From: Ailurus styani
Lineage: Eukaryota > Chordata > Mammalia > Carnivora > Ailuridae
Direction of reading: 5' to 3'
DNA length: 64,000 nt
Assembly (NCBI GenBank): GCA_002007465.1
Contig: LNAC01000335.1
Span: 1,329,040 to 1,393,039, forward strand
Positions 1-11,679 of this stretch are shown piece by piece (position 1 is the first letter of the stretch; every line of letters begins with the position of its first letter). The position numbers and the translations under genes are program-made. Below the pieces are notes generated by a model. It was not told the origin of the DNA. It was given only the letters and a program-made list of their open reading frames with translations, and did not search any database.

Positions 1-30
1 CTGAGGGCAATTCATAGACCATAAGGGCTG

Positions 31-204
31 GGGCGCCTGGGTGGCTCAGGTCATGATCTTAGCCTCCTGGGATGGAGCCCCAAGTCAGGCTCCCTGCTCA
101 GCGAGGAGTCTGCTTCTCCCTCTTCTTCGCAGCTCGAGCTCTCTGTCACTATCTCTGTTTCTTTCTCAAATAAATAAATAAAATCTTTAAAAACAAACAA
201 ACAG
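31..204 (+). mobile_element. Can-SINE with perfect target-site duplication
   Basis: Starts with the tRNA-derived head GGGCGCCTGGGTGGCTC and ends with AAATAAATAAATAAAATC plus an A-rich tail. The 15-bp direct repeat AGACCATAAGGGCTG lies immediately before (16-30) and after (205-219), so insertion boundaries are clear. Part of the head is missing: GTGGCTCAG runs straight into GTCATGATC, so the B-box-side stretch is shortened. Confidence 0.9.
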
Positions 205-639
205 AGACCATAAGGGCTGACCCTCTCACCGCAAGCTCAGGGGGCAAAGCTATGTCTGTTCTTCTTGGTTTCAGAGGGCAGAGTAGCTACAGGGTACCAG
301 GTGGGCCATGGGAGGGGGTGCTGTCACCTCGGCGGGCCTGCAGGGAGGACACGAACACGGAGCCAAAGAGGATTATTCTCGAGCATTAAGACTGACTGGT
401 ATTTGCCTGCTTGGACTTGCTTGGGACCTGCCACTCCTCCCTTCTTTCCTGTTTCTCCCCTTTTGGAGTGGCAAGGTCTCTCTCCCCTGGGCCTGTCTCA
501 CCAGTGTATTTTGGAAGCACGTAACTTGTGTACTTTCATGGATTCACAGCTGGAGAGGAATTTGCCTTGGGACGAATCTACTTCCAGTCCCTCCCAGACC
601 CGATTTAGGTGATTCTGAGACAGGACCTCGGACTTCCAA

Positions 640-1078
640 CTTAGAGGTGGTGCTGGGATGAGTAAAGGCTTTCAGGGATGTTGGGGTGAAATGCAATAAT
701 TCTGTATGTGAGGACATGAACTTTGGGGGACCAGGGACTATAACCATAAAATGATTTGTACCCCCCATCCCCCCAGTTCTTATGTTAAAACCTTGATCCT
801 CAATGTGACTGCATTTGGAGATAGGGTTTTATAAGATTTTTAAGGTTAAATGAGATAAGAAGGTTGGGGGCTGTACTCTGATGGGTTAGAGGGCTTCTCT
901 CCCTCCTTCCCTCCCCTCTACCTACCCCCACCCCCAGTGAGAATGCAGTGAGAAGGCGGCCATCTGCAAATCAGGATGAGGCTCTCACCAGAACCCCGCT
1001 GTGCTGACTCTTGGTCCTGCTGTGGAGGGCCCCCACTCTAAGGTATTTTGTTTTGGCAGCCCTAGTTAACTAAAACAC
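640..1078 (+). mobile_element. MLT1-like ERVL-MaLR LTR remnant
   Basis: From about 760 the order of motifs matches my memory of MLT1 LTRs: TTATGTTAAAACCTTGATCC, AATGTGACTGCATTTGGAGA, a GTGAGAATGCAGTGAGAAGG stretch, CATCTGCAAATCAGGATGAG, then GTATTTTGTTTTGGCAGCCC and a terminal ACTAAAACA. Left edge is uncertain. No retroviral coding sequence is attached. Confidence 0.65.
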
Positions 1079-1680
1079 TCCCTGCCTCATTTTAAGTGGC
1101 TAATGTAACTTGATAAGGACACTGTTACAAGGAAAGATTACAGTCTCATCTTACTACGGACAAAAATAATCTTTTTCGAAAAATTAGTATTTTATTGGCT
1201 TTACATCTGCTGTGAAAAATACAAGTTTTTGTTTTGACTGAGAACATAGCCTTCAGTTTTAGCCACAGATTTAAAAGATTGTTGAGGGTAAGCCTATAAT
1301 AATGATGCTCCCATGGTTTTTGAAGACAATTGTATACAACCCGGAATTTTGGCTGAAAATACAGAAGCATCTTTGAGCTGTAGTTCTGAATTTTAACAAG
1401 GACATGCATGGTTTCATCTGTGCTGATAGCAATGGTATTCCTTGGAGCAATTCAAAGATAATAGACATTGTTTTCAATATATTTCATTGTTACTGCCCAA
1501 AGGTGGAACATTTTTGTGAAACACCAAATCTGACCTTTTGAATGAGCTTAGCTATACAATGGGAAGTCCCATGATGCTGAACATGAAAAATTATTTTCAA
1601 AAGTTGCTGAACTGAATCCAGTTATATACATAAGAAACAAAAAACAAAAAACAAAAAAACCACAGTCTGACTGATTTGGT
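1079..1680. other. Unassigned AT-rich sequence
   Basis: Short open frames only, no splice-flanked conserved exon and no repeat family I can name. An A-rich run AAACAAAAAACAAAAAAC lies near 1637-1660. Confidence 0.5.
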
Positions 1681-1904
1681 ATTACCCCAGTAAGGCAAAG
1701 TTAGACACTAGAAAATGAATCAGCATAACATATTAACAGATTAAAAAAATAAAACTGTATACTTTCAATAAAATCATAAAAATATCTGATATAATTCAAT
1801 ATCTCTTTGACATACAAAAACAAAACCCGTCAACACAAGCTGGAAACAGAAAAGAACCTTCTTCATCTCATGGACTGTATCAGCAACAGCCACACAATTT
1901 TTTT

Positions 1905-2092
1905 CCCCAAAGATTTCATTTATTTATTTGACAGAGCACAGGTAGGGGGAGCAGCAGGCAGAGGCAGAGGGGGAGAGAGAAGCAGGCTTCTGGCTGAGCA
2001 GAGAGCCAGATGCAGGGCTCGATCCCAGGACCCTGAGATCATGAACTAAGCCAAAGGCAGAGGCTTAACTGACTGAGCCAACCAGGCACCTC
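1905..2092 (-). mobile_element. Can-SINE, minus strand, inside L1
   Basis: Complementary orientation: starts AAAGATTTCATTTATTTATTTG, carries GATCCCAGGACCCTGAGATC and ends ACTGAGCCAACCAGGCACCT. Flanking direct repeat of about 10 bp (CACAATTTTT) at 1893 and 2092. Confidence 0.85.
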
Positions 2093-2866
2093 ACAATTTT
2101 TAACAGCATTTTAAACTGTGAAATATTGAAACATTTCAATTTTGACATTTAGGAACAAGAGAAAGATGCCTGCTGTGACTATTTCTATTCGATATAATAT
2201 GGAGGGCCTTTTCAACATATTATTAGAATTAATAAAAGTTTAGCAAGATGGTTGATTTGTTAATACATATATATATACATATACAGAAATATTTATAGAA
2301 ATCAATATACAAAAATCAATATGTGAAATAAATTGTATGTATAGAATATACTGTATATATAGGATATATTGTGACTACCATGTCGATATACAGAAATCAA
2401 ATGGATTTCCATATGCAGCTGAGAAATATTATGTAATTACCTTTTTTTTTTAAACAGACATCATTAACAATAGCATAAGAAATCAAGTCTTTAGAAATAA
2501 ATCTAATAGTAGCTAAAAGACCTCTGGGAAGAAATATTATAAAACTGTAAAGAGGGACATCTGAAAAGGCCTGAATGAAATAGAGAGTAACACTAGATTC
2601 CTAGACTGAAAGACTTGATACTATAAAGATCTCAATTCCTCCTTAACTGATCATGTATCAGTTCAACCAACATTCTATTGAGATTGAAGATTCAATAGAC
2701 TCTGTCAAGATTCAATATAATCCTGATAAAAATCCCAATTTTTTCTCCATGGAACTTGAAATGATACGGAAATGCAAAAGAACAAGAAAGTAAGAATGTT
2801 TTTGAAGATGAAATTGGCGGAGCTTGCTCTATGAAGTGTCAAGATGTTAAAGAACTACAGTAATTA

Positions 2867-3050
2867 GGGGCGCCTGGGTGGCTCCATGGGTCAAGCATCT
2901 GCCTTCAGCTTACTTCATGATCTCAGGGTCCTGGGATCAAGCCCTGCATTGGGCTCCCTGCTCAGCGGAGAGCCTGCTTCTCCCTCTTCCTCTGCCCCTT
3001 CCCACAGCTCCTTCTCTCTCTCTCTCTCTTAAATAAATAAGATCTTAAAA
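2867..3050 (+). mobile_element. Can-SINE (first of a tandem pair)
   Basis: Head GGGGCGCCTGGGTGGCTCCA, CT-rich body, then AAATAAATAAGATCTTAAAA. It is directly followed by a second SINE. The AGAACTACAGTAATTA before the pair is echoed by AGAACTACTTAGTAATTA after it, near 3262. Confidence 0.85.
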
Positions 3051-3052
3051 AA

Positions 3053-3258
3053 TGCGGCACCTGGGTGGCTCAGTGGGTTGAGCCTCTGCCTTCGGCTCAG
3101 GTCATGATCTCAGGATCATGGGATCGAGTCCCGAATCGGGCTCTCTGCTCAGCAGGGAGCCTGCTTCCCCCCTCTCTCTCTGCCTGCTTCTCTGCCTCCT
3201 TGTGATCTCTCTCTCTCTGTCAAATGAATAAATAAAATCTTAAAAAAACAAAGAATAA
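3053..3258 (+). mobile_element. Can-SINE (second of a tandem pair)
   Basis: Begins GGCACCTGGGTGGCTCAGTG and ends AATGAATAAATAAAATCTTA plus A-rich tail. It probably inserted into or near the A-tail of the first SINE, since one outer duplication flanks the pair. Confidence 0.85.
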
Positions 3259-4066
3259 AAAAGAACTACTTAGTAATTAAAACAATATGGTATTGGTGAA
3301 CACACAGACACACAGACCAATGGAACAGAACAATATCCAGAATAAAAGGTATCTGTGGATACTTATTATAAAGCCAGGACTGCAGAGCAGTGGCGAGGAC
3401 GATGAAAACACAGGCTCAGAGTGGAGAAAGATACTTGCACCTTAACGACTAGCAAAGGCTCATATGCGGAATATGCAAAGAACCCTGTATCAATAAGAGA
3501 AAGTCGACCAGCTCAGAGGAAAGGGGCAAGATGCTTCACAGGCAATTCACGAAAGCGGAAATCCAAGGAGACAAGGAGCATATTAACAGCACTAGACCTC
3601 CTGAGACAGCGCGTGCGACACGGTGCCTGCAGTGCTCGTAAAAACACGGTGGAGCGAGCACTGGGGAGCACGTGGCTGATGAGGTCGGCAGGTCCTGTAC
3701 CGTACACTCCAGCGATCTTGCACATCTATGCCACGAAACACATCGGAGAATGTTCTCAACAGCTAGCAGACGGACCAACCCAAAGGGTCATCCACTGAGG
3801 AATGCACAAAGGAACGGCAGTGTATTCATGTGATGAAATACTGCAGCGCAAAAAAGATGAATAAGCCACAGCGACCCCCCCCCATAGATGAATCTCATCA
3901 ACACAGTGTTGAGGGATGGGGTCCCTGGGTGACGGGCATGACGGAGGGCCGTGATGGAACGAACACTGGGCATTGTACACAACTGATGAGTCACTGACCT
4001 CCACCTCTGAAACTAGTAATACACTACATGTTAATTAATTAAATTTAATTAAAACAAAAAACAACC

Positions 4067-5745
4067 CCGCAGCGTTGAGTGAAAAAAGCAAGGCGCACAG
4101 GAGCCCACGCTGGGGACAAGATGAGACTAGGGCTGGGTCCCGGTCAGCCTACAACCAGGGACGCTCTCCGCTCGGCCGGCCTGGGGCGCTCAGCCAGGCC
4201 TGCTCACTCGCAGAGCGTTTCCCAAGCCAGTGCTGCGCTCCGACTGGCCTTCGTGGTTTTTACTCTGATCGCATGACCCATTTCAGCACCAACCTCCAGG
4301 GAGCTCTGGAACTGAGATTTATCCCTGGCAGTCCTGGAGAACACACAGTGTGCCCAGGGCCACTTTGTACTGGCGAATTTAAAGCCACGCCTAGGAATGA
4401 AGGTGTGGGAAGGGAGAAGTGGGGTCACCCAAGTGTCAGGTGTCTTGGTTACTCAGGGCTTTCTGAAAGAGAAACCCTAACCCCAACCCCGTGGGGACAG
4501 CCCAATTCCTGCTTGTGTGGCTACTAGCTGTGTGATGCAGCTGGCCCTGTGATGATTCCGGAGGGACGTCTTTTGAAGTGGATGCCTCCGCCATCCGAAG
4601 CTGAATGTCAAGCATTTAAATTACCATCAGACGTCTCACGGCAGGCACTAACCCCACAGTAGTGTTTCGGGGGATGCACGCTTAGTGTGATGAACTTCTA
4701 AACAAATGCAAACCACTGATCATTGTACCAAAGGTGGTTACATGTAGGGAGGAAGGAGTTCGTGACTGGGCTGCGGGGGGCGGGGGTGGGGGGGCTCCTG
4801 GGTGTCGCCAGTGTCCCAGTTTCAGATGTTGGTGGTACATTCCTGGTTGTGTGCATCACAATAATTAACGTTTTATGACTTGGGCCCTTTTCCCTGTATT
4901 TGCTACATCTCACGCTGAAAAACAAAATCTACCGAACAAAGAGAAAACCAATGTCAGCAGAATAGCCGGCGAGGCAGAGGAGCGTGAACCCCTGTGGCTA
5001 TGATCAGAGGTTGGAGGGTGGATGTAGGGACGGCAGGGAGGGAGGTGGGAAGCCCTGAGTTCGCTGTGTGCGCCGGGCACCTTGATGACCGCTGGACGAG
5101 CACAGCGCAGGAGGACCAGACCCGGCCTTGCTGGGTTTTGAGTTCCAACCTTCAGCAAGAACCTAATGACTTTGTTGGGAGCCTTGCTGATTTCTTAAAT
5201 ATTAGCCACAGAGAAAATGGAATTAATGAATAGGAATGACTCCAAGGGCGGACTTTTAAATTCTCCACACCAAAAGGGCACCGATCATATATTAGGTGAA
5301 TAGTGTGTCCTATTTCACAAAAAGGGTCACACGAATTAACGGTGGAAGACGCTGTCTCCAACTTGAGAAAAAAAATCAGGGCATTTGGGGATTTAAGCCA
5401 TGTTTCTGAAGCTGCCTTGAACTACAAACAAGTTCAGGAAGTAATTTACCAAGCAGAGAGTTTTGCTTCGCACATCATCAATTATTTCTGCTTCTAATTA
5501 CTTGGCCTGATTCTCTGAAGAGTTTGGTCTGTTGGCCCAAGAACGTGCTCATACTAAGCCTTAGGTTTTTGCTTTGTTTTTGTTTTTTCATCAGCGAAGT
5601 CTCCAAGACTAAGGGCGGCTCAGGCTGAGAAAGCCTCCCTGCGGTACCACCTCCCAGCCCCCCCAGGACCCCTGCCTCCCCACTCACAGCTGCCGTCACC
5701 GCCACCACTACCACCAGCATAATTTTATGTGTAGTATTAAGCAAC
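4067..5745. other. Unassigned sequence, no gene recognised
   Basis: GC-moderate DNA with short open frames on both strands. I see no conserved domain, no convincing donor/acceptor pair around an open frame, and no repeat I can name. A G-rich run lies at about 4776-4796. Confidence 0.45.
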
Positions 5746-6075
5746 AGAAATTCAACTGAGCAAATTTAAAGGACGAGTCAGCTTCATTCAACAACTTATG
5801 AATCGGGCTGCATCTCATGGAACAAACAGAAGGGAGCTCTGATGAGAATACGGAATGGAAGGCGTTCCTAGGCAGAAACAGGCGGGACGAGGTCCTTATT
5901 AGCAGAAAGAAAGGGTGGTCTCAGGGGGGTCACTTTCCCTCAGGAGGAAAGGCATCACCCGTGTGAGGAGGAAATTCCAGACTGGCTTACAATCCCACCG
6001 CCGGGAGAGGCTGAATCAGTACTTAGATTGGGGGTGAAGTCTTGCTGGGGCTTAACCCAAGAGACTCCATTTTGA
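5746..6075 (-). mobile_element. Probable solo ERV LTR remnant
   Basis: Read on the minus strand this begins near AAAATGGAGTCTCTTGGG and ends with a degenerate polyadenylation-like motif (TGAATGAAGCTGAC) followed by TTTAAATTTGCTCAGTTGAA. That resembles the 3' end of a mammalian retroviral LTR where AATAAAGC would be expected. No paired LTR or gag/pol/env sequence was seen. Family not identified. Confidence 0.4.
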
Positions 6076-7070
6076 GTGTATTGTTTCTTTTTAACAACAT
6101 TAAATGTTAAGTGTATGAAAATAGCAAAACACAGTTTTTTCTTGTCTAGTATCGTACAAAACGCTGTGTGCACGCAGCCCCATGAAGGCTCCCCCTTGTC
6201 TTCCGACCGATCTTCTCCTACACAGAAATCCTGCAGCTGCTTCTGCATTTTGTTTAAGACGTTTTATAACTTTGGAAGTCACTAAATGATGTATGATAGG
6301 ATCTTCCAAACTCAATTTTAAGAATTTCTTATTGACATAAAAGGTGTAGCCCCTGAGCGCCAGTGTCTGCGGCTGTTAAACAAGCAGGGGTCTGTATTTG
6401 TACCCTCAGTCATGAGTCAGACCAGCTTACTTTCTCTGAACTCCTAACCCAGCGTAGGCGAGGAACGGTTCTCCCCTCCTCTCTCTGGGTCTCTGGCTGG
6501 GCCTGAGAATTAAACCGATGGAAGAGATTCACAAGAGAAAAACATACACCTTTTAACTGAATGTTGACTTGTATGTGAGAGTCTCCACAAGAGAAGAGGT
6601 GACCAGAGCAGGAAGCTCTTACAGCTTTTCGACAAAGAAACAAATCGAACGTGGAGACTCGACAGGATAAAGGGGTTGGGACTACAGGTAGTGAACACTG
6701 ACCGAAGAAGTAACTCGGAACATACAGGCCAGTTCAACGAGGTGTGTTTATACCGCCTTCCTGCTCCCAGATATTCCATCTCTGGTGGTAAGAATGTCTT
6801 CCCTCCTCCTGGTACAGGGAGGGCACGTTTCATAGGGGAGACTGATCACCTGCTTTCAGGAAGACAAAGGACGGTCGGAGTGTCCTGCTTGCACTGACTG
6901 TTTCTCAAGTAACTTTAATTCAAGATAATCAATATGCCCAAGTGGCAAACCTTCAATAGGTACCCCCCAGACAGAATTCTTCCCTTTAGTTTCTAGTGCA
7001 TTTCTCCATTACCCACTCTGGATGGAATCTGCCTTTTTTTTGACGTCTTAGCACTTTCTTTTCTTTTTCT
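6076..7070. other. Unassigned sequence
   Basis: No recognisable exon, RNA gene or repeat family. Open frames overlap on both strands at lengths expected by chance. A short T/C-rich run (CTTTCTTTTCTTTTTCTTCC) sits at 7055-7078, next to the SINE. Confidence 0.4.
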
Positions 7071-7077
7071 TCCTTCC

Positions 7078-7272
7078 TTTTAAAGCTTTTACTTATTCAT
7101 CTGAGAGAGAGCGAGCATGAGCAGGGTCGGGGCAGGGTCTGGGGGAGTAGCAGGCTCCTGGCTGAGCAGGGAGCCCGATGCGGGGCTCGATCCCAGGACC
7201 CTGAGATCACGACCTGAGCCGAAGGCAGACGTCTAACCGACTGAGCCCCCCCCCCCCGGCCCGGCGCCCTGT
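7078..7272 (-). mobile_element. Can-SINE, minus strand
   Basis: TTTTAAAGCTTTTACTTATTC at the A-tail side, then CTCGATCCCAGGACCCTGAG and a head ending GACTGAGCCCCCCCCCCC. A C homopolymer at 7247-7257 replaces part of the usual GCCACCCAGGCGCC, so the head is mutated or poorly sequenced. Confidence 0.85.
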
Positions 7273-8470
7273 TCTGGCACTTTCCAGTGGAACGGAAGGC
7301 CGCGTGCATGCGTGCGGTGCGTGCAGGGCAGTGCTCAGTGCTGTGGCAGAAGCAGACTGCCCACCAGGGCAGCAGATGGCAGCAGCCTCGTATGCTGAAA
7401 TACTTCTAATAAAAATACTAAAATTACAGCTTGTTACGGAGAAATATTATAATGTTCATGACTGACATTACGAACAGTGAATCCTAAACAATGAGCTCCT
7501 GATTTTTTTTTCCTAGATGGATCCAGTTGAGAACATATTTGAACAGAACCTCAGGATCAAGTTCTACATCAGTTCTGGGTCCACATCTCCACCCTCACAC
7601 AGCGGAGACGAAGCCGACCCAGTTAAGGTGCCTCCCTGGGGTAGCTTGGCTCCCAAACTCTCCACGGATAACAAAATAAGGGCAGAACGAACCCCATTCA
7701 GAAAGACAGTGGCATTTCTCTCCTCATCAAATGCACTGCTTGGCTGGCACGGTCCCTTAGAGGGTAATAGGGTAGCTGGTAACACTGAGAAATCTGAACT
7801 CAGATGAGAACTCTATTCCTCAAAGCCAGTAACAAAGGACAAAGCTTCCACAGGCTCTTGAACGGTTCAAGAAGAACGTGACGGTGTCCACTCTGAACAC
7901 TTGGGAGTCAGGATAGAGCAGGAACACACATTGTAACATCAAGTCTCGGGTTACGTATAATTAGTAAGCCATAAAAATATATTTGTGACGATGCTTATTA
8001 AAATTGGAGGTATCTTCTTATCTTCTATACAACGGTACATAAAACAATGCTTCATTGGCTGTTCCTTCGCGTTAATCAGAGACTGAGTCTCTGCAAAAGA
8101 AAATACTTCCTCCAGAAGTCGAAGGGTTTGGTGTGTCTCCGCTCACGCGCTCCCTGTTCAGAAATGCCGCCCCCTCCTGCTCTGCGTCCCCTTCACCCCC
8201 ATTAACCCAGCCAGGGGTTCTTCGCTGCTGGCTTTGGAATCGGGGCGCTTGGGCCACACGTTGTGAGGGGAGTGCGTAGTTGAGCTGGGACAGCTTTGGT
8301 GCGGCTTGTAGCCAGGCCAGACCTTCCCTGCAAATTCTGCTCAGAGCCTCTGAGGTTTTGAGAACAATTTTATCTTACCGTTTTAAAAGTTTCGTGACTG
8401 AGGTGTTTCCATCATAGAGGAGTAGTCCATATACCTGCTGCTCACAAATCTAGCAAAACAGGGCCGTTTT
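7273..8470. other. Unassigned sequence with an acceptor-like site at 7516
   Basis: A good splice-acceptor-like stretch (GATTTTTTTTTCCTAG, ending 7516) precedes an open frame of about 96 codons, ending near 7807. I do not recognise the peptide, and there is no clear donor. It could be chance. Nothing else stands out. Confidence 0.3.
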
Positions 8471-8479
8471 AATGTCAGA

Positions 8480-8960
8480 CAACAGACACGAGGATGAAAT
8501 GGAGAGCACCGCACGCGTGAACGGCCCTGCCCTCCCTCCCGGGACGGGGGCAGACGTGCACGTGGCCTGCCGGGCGGGGGCTGCTGCGCTGGCTCCAGGC
8601 GCCCCACGCGGTCCCCCGTTACTGCCCGACCGCCGAGCCGAGCCGCTCCGCTCGTTCGGACCGCGGTGTGCCCTCCCAGCGCACCCGGGCGCTCGGACTT
8701 ACGGGGCGCCCTCCTCTCGAGGCGCGTCTGGGTCCACTCCACGTCTCACCAGCACCGTCTCTCCGTTACGATGAGCCTGTGGGGGGCCGGCTGCTTCCAC
8801 GGCTGTCCCTCCTCCCCGGCCCACGGTTTCGGCCATCTGCCGGCCACCAGGGTCCCGAAGCAGAGGAGCCTCCCCCGAGCCGTGCTCCGAGGGTCCATAG
8901 TCCCCGAACCCGGTACCTGCAGCACCTGCAGCGCCTGCAGCATTCACCTCGCTTCATGTC
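8480..8960. promoter_or_regulatory. CpG-rich island, possible promoter
   Basis: A CpG-dense block in otherwise AT-rich surroundings (for example CGACCGCCGAGCCGAGCCGC near 8629 and CGGACCGCGGTGTGCC near 8657). It ends with CTGCAGCACCTGCAGCGCC repeats. On the minus strand the sequence reads GGCGCCCC|GTAAGT at 8702/8703, a near-ideal donor. Upstream of it on that strand are ATG codons in good context (near 8838, for example), in an open frame of about 45 codons running into the donor. The gene is not recognised. Confidence 0.45.
8703..8840 (-). CDS. Hypothetical first coding exon, minus strand
   Basis: Candidate only. Within the CpG island, the minus strand has an ATG preceded by GGCAG and followed by G. 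It opens a frame beginning M-A-E-T-V-G-R-G-G-G and rich in G, A, R and P. The frame stays open to a consensus GTAAGT donor whose GT is at 8702-8701. No domain, signal peptide or family is recognised, and no downstream exon was found. GC-rich sequence easily gives long open frames, so the argument rests on the island plus the donor. Confidence 0.2.
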
Positions 8961-9464
8961 ATCGCAGAGGCATTTTATCACCCACGTCATCCCAAGAAGA
9001 GGGGTAGGGACAGGACGAGAGGTTTTGGGAGAGAGAGGCCACATTCACATAACTTTTATTACAGGGTATTGTCCAAACTGTTCAATTTTGTTATTAGTTA
9101 TTGTTGTTAATCTCTTACGGTTCCTAATTTATAAAGTAGACTTTTTCACAGGCATGTATGAATCGGAAAAATATAGCTGATATATATAGGGTTTGGTACT
9201 ATCTGTGGCTTCAGGCATCCACGGGGGGGGGGTCTGTATACATATGGGAGAGTTTGTTAGTTAATTGCACATATATGCATATTTTCAATGTAAAATTTTG
9301 GCAACAGAGCACTTTAATTTTGGGGGAATAGTTATAGGTTTTATGGAAACTTTGCAGGTACAGTATGAATTTATTTTTCCTAGACTACTGAAGGCTGCCA
9401 TCTGATTTCCTATCACCTTGAATACTTCAGCGTGTATTTCTTACAGTTAACAATATTCTCCCAT
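8961..9464. other. Unassigned AT-rich sequence
   Basis: Nothing recognisable beyond short AT-rich runs and a G homopolymer near 9224-9231. Confidence 0.4.
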
Positions 9465-9692
9465 GCAGACCATAAGAGACTCTTAGTCATAGGAAACAAG
9501 CTGAGGGTTGCTGGAGGGGAGGGGTCGGGGGGATGGGGTGACTGGGGGATGGGTGTTCAGGAGGGCACGTGATGGAATGAGCACTGGGTGTTGTATAACA
9601 CTGATGAATCACTGAAACAAATCACTTTGAAATGAACAATACAGTCTATGTTAATGAACTGAATTTAACTGAATTTAAATAAAAAATAAAGA
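9465..9692 (+). mobile_element. Carnivore L1 3' end, 5'-truncated
   Basis: Contains CATAAGAGACTCTTAGTCAT, GGATGGGGTGACTGGGGGAT, GAGCACTGGGTGTTGTATAA and a tail TTTAACTGAATTTAAATAAAA, the usual order at a carnivore L1 3' end. AATATTCTCC occurs on both sides (about 9451 and 9707), consistent with a target-site duplication. Confidence 0.8.
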
Positions 9693-9739
9693 AGTTAAAA
9701 GAAAGAATATTCTCCTACATATATACACACCCACAGTAA

Positions 9740-10570
9740 AACCATTGTGCCTGATGTCGCATTCCTACCGTCTGACCCTAAGGTCCCAACCAGGTTTCAC
9801 CAGTTGTCCCCGTGGCTCCCATCACAGCGAAAGGACCCAGCTCAAAATCCTGCTTTGTGTGTGCTTGTCATCTCTCTACAGTCTCTTCCCGTCTGCAACA
9901 ATTGCTTAGTCTTTGATTTTGTGACCTTGAGACTCTCAAAAGCCTCAGGCCAGTGTCAAGTAGAATGCTTCTCATTTAAAAAAAAAAAAAAAGTTTCCTC
10001 ATGGCTTTATGCAGGTTACACACTGTTGGCCAGAATATCTCAGAAGTGAGGCTGTGGTTTTCTGGATCTCAGCGGGTGGGATGTTTGCTTTGACCACTGC
10101 ACTAAGGTGGGATTTTCCAGGCCTCTCTTCTCCTTTGTGATTGATAAGTATTTTGTAGAGAGGTACTTTGAAACCATTTATTGCTCACCAAAGTTTTCAT
10201 TTATTTGTATCTGCATGGACTCGTGGTTTCTTATTTTATTCAATGGCTTACAATCCCTTAGTGTCGTTATTTATTCTGATGTTCAAATGGTTGCAGAAGT
10301 GGTCTGTGTGAGCCCTTTGGTGCTGTGTCCTTTTGACGTGCCTTCGTCATTCATCGTGCATTCTTTCTATCGGGCAGAACAAGATGCATCAACTCATCCC
10401 TACGGCATGGCCCCTGCACTCAGCCGTTTCTCCAAGGAACACTGACTGCTTTTAGTGGAGAATGGTATTTAGAAGTCTCGCTCTGAGTGTCAGGTGTGTC
10501 CATTGCTATTGGGGTATCACCATTCCAGGCCCTCTTACTAGAGAAAACTTGTACAGCAGTCTAAATGTAG
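9740..10570 (-). mobile_element. Old L1M-type 3' region
   Basis: T-rich orientation with phrases I associate with old mammalian L1 tails: AAAGGACCCAGCTCAAAATC, CTTGTCATCTCTCTACAGTC, CTGTGTCCTTTTGACGTGCC, CATTGCTATTGGGGTATCAC. The open frames at 9747-10049 and 10107-10445 fall inside it and are not genes. Confidence 0.55.
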
Positions 10571-10576
10571 AAATCT

Positions 10577-10786
10577 TTTTTTCTTTTTAAGATTTATTTA
10601 AAGAGAGAGAGCGCGTGCGAGCGCGAGAGAGCATGGAGAGGGGGAGAGGGAGAGAACGAATCCCAAGCAGACTCCCCGCTGAGTGCAGAGCCCTACTAGG
10701 GGCTCGATCTCATTACCCCAAGATCACAACCGGAGCTGAAATCAAGAGTTGGCTACTTAACCAACTGAGACACCCAGGCGACCCGA
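10577..10786 (-). mobile_element. Can-SINE, minus strand, diverged
   Basis: TTTTTCTTTTTAAGATTTATTT start, GAGAGAGAGCGCGTGCGAGC body, GGGGCTCGATCTCATTACCC and a head ending GAGACACCCAGGCGACCC. A short ATCAATCAATCGATCAATC run follows, where the duplication would be expected. Confidence 0.8.
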
Positions 10787-10859
10787 AATCAATCAATCGA
10801 TCAATCAATCTATCTACGAAAACTGAGTTCGTGCACACATACATAACTAATTCCAATCC

Positions 10860-11400
10860 AACATCACAGGGTTCATTCTAGTTTTGTCTCTTTCCACATT
10901 TCTAACTCCCTTCTGTGACCAGTCTCCCATCTCTGCAGACAGCCCATCCTTACCCCATGTGGGCTCTGCATCCACACTTCAGGATACCCTGATGTGCACT
11001 CACTTCCACTCTTACTTAGCAGCATGGAAAAATTCTCATTTCCCTACATCCATGTCAACACCAATTGCCACTAGACATTTGAAATTTTGTAATTCTGATG
11101 GGTATAAAGTGATATCTAATTATTGCTTTCACTTTGTCATGCAAAGGTTTTTATTTCTAACACCATATAATTCATCAGTCCTTTCTTTTATTGCTTGCAC
11201 TTTTTGAGTGTTTTCTGAGAAATCCGTTTCTATCATATCCTTCTATCCAGAAAGTTCCAAAAAGACTTAAGGTTTTGCTTTTCACATTTGGGAAATTAGA
11301 TCTTCGCTGCCTAGGAAATACAAATCAATTTTTGCCAGCATGATAGTTGTCCAATCCCATTCATTGACTAGTCTATTATTTCCCTGATAATTTGTACAGC
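10860..11400 (-). mobile_element. Diverged L1 fragment
   Basis: Complement of L1 ORF2/3' sequence, for example AATTCTGATGGGTATAAAGT, and TTTTATTGCTTGCACTTTTT. Heavily mutated. Confidence 0.45.
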
Positions 11401-11652
11401 TAAACCCCATTTCACGGTGCTTTGCTGTACTGCACTTCACAGATACTGTGTTTTTTACAAATTGAAGGTTTGCAGCAACCCTATGTCAAGCAAGTCTCTT
11501 GGTGCCATTTTTCCAATAGCATTTGCTCATTTCTTGTCTCTGTTTCACATATTGATAATTCTTGCAATAGTTCAACTTTCTCATTATTGCATTTGTTATG
11601 TGATCTGTGCTCAGCGACTCACTGAAAGCTCAGATGATGGGACTTACTAGCG
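11400..11652 (+). mobile_element. Tigger1-like DNA transposon fragment
   Basis: Contains ACAGATACTGTGTTTTTTAC, AAATTGAAGGTTTGCAGCAA and GCAAGTCTCTTGGTGCCATT, which match my memory of a Tigger1 (pogo group) internal region. The coding frame is broken and the inverted repeats are not both visible. Confidence 0.65.
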
Positions 11653-11679
11653 ATCATTATTTTTAAATTAAGATATATA

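Larger units (their letters stand above)
1690..4066 (+). mobile_element. Diverged L1 (ORF2 C-terminal part and 3' end)
   Basis: A-rich sense strand. Segments recall L1 ORF2: TTAACAGATTAAAAAAATAA (about 1733), AATCCTGATAAAAATCCCAA (about 2720) and AACAATATGGTATTGG (about 3280). The 3' part has the carnivore L1 tail pattern: GGGTGACGGGCATGACGGAG, ACACTGGGCATTGTACACAA, and a final TTAATTAATTAAATTTAATT. Can-SINEs interrupt it at 1905-2092 and 2867-3260. Many stops; not a working element. Confidence 0.7.

Noticed and set aside
7517..7807. Open frame after an acceptor-like site as an upstream MRCK exon
   Set aside because: The peptide does not resemble any MRCK segment I know, and no donor follows.
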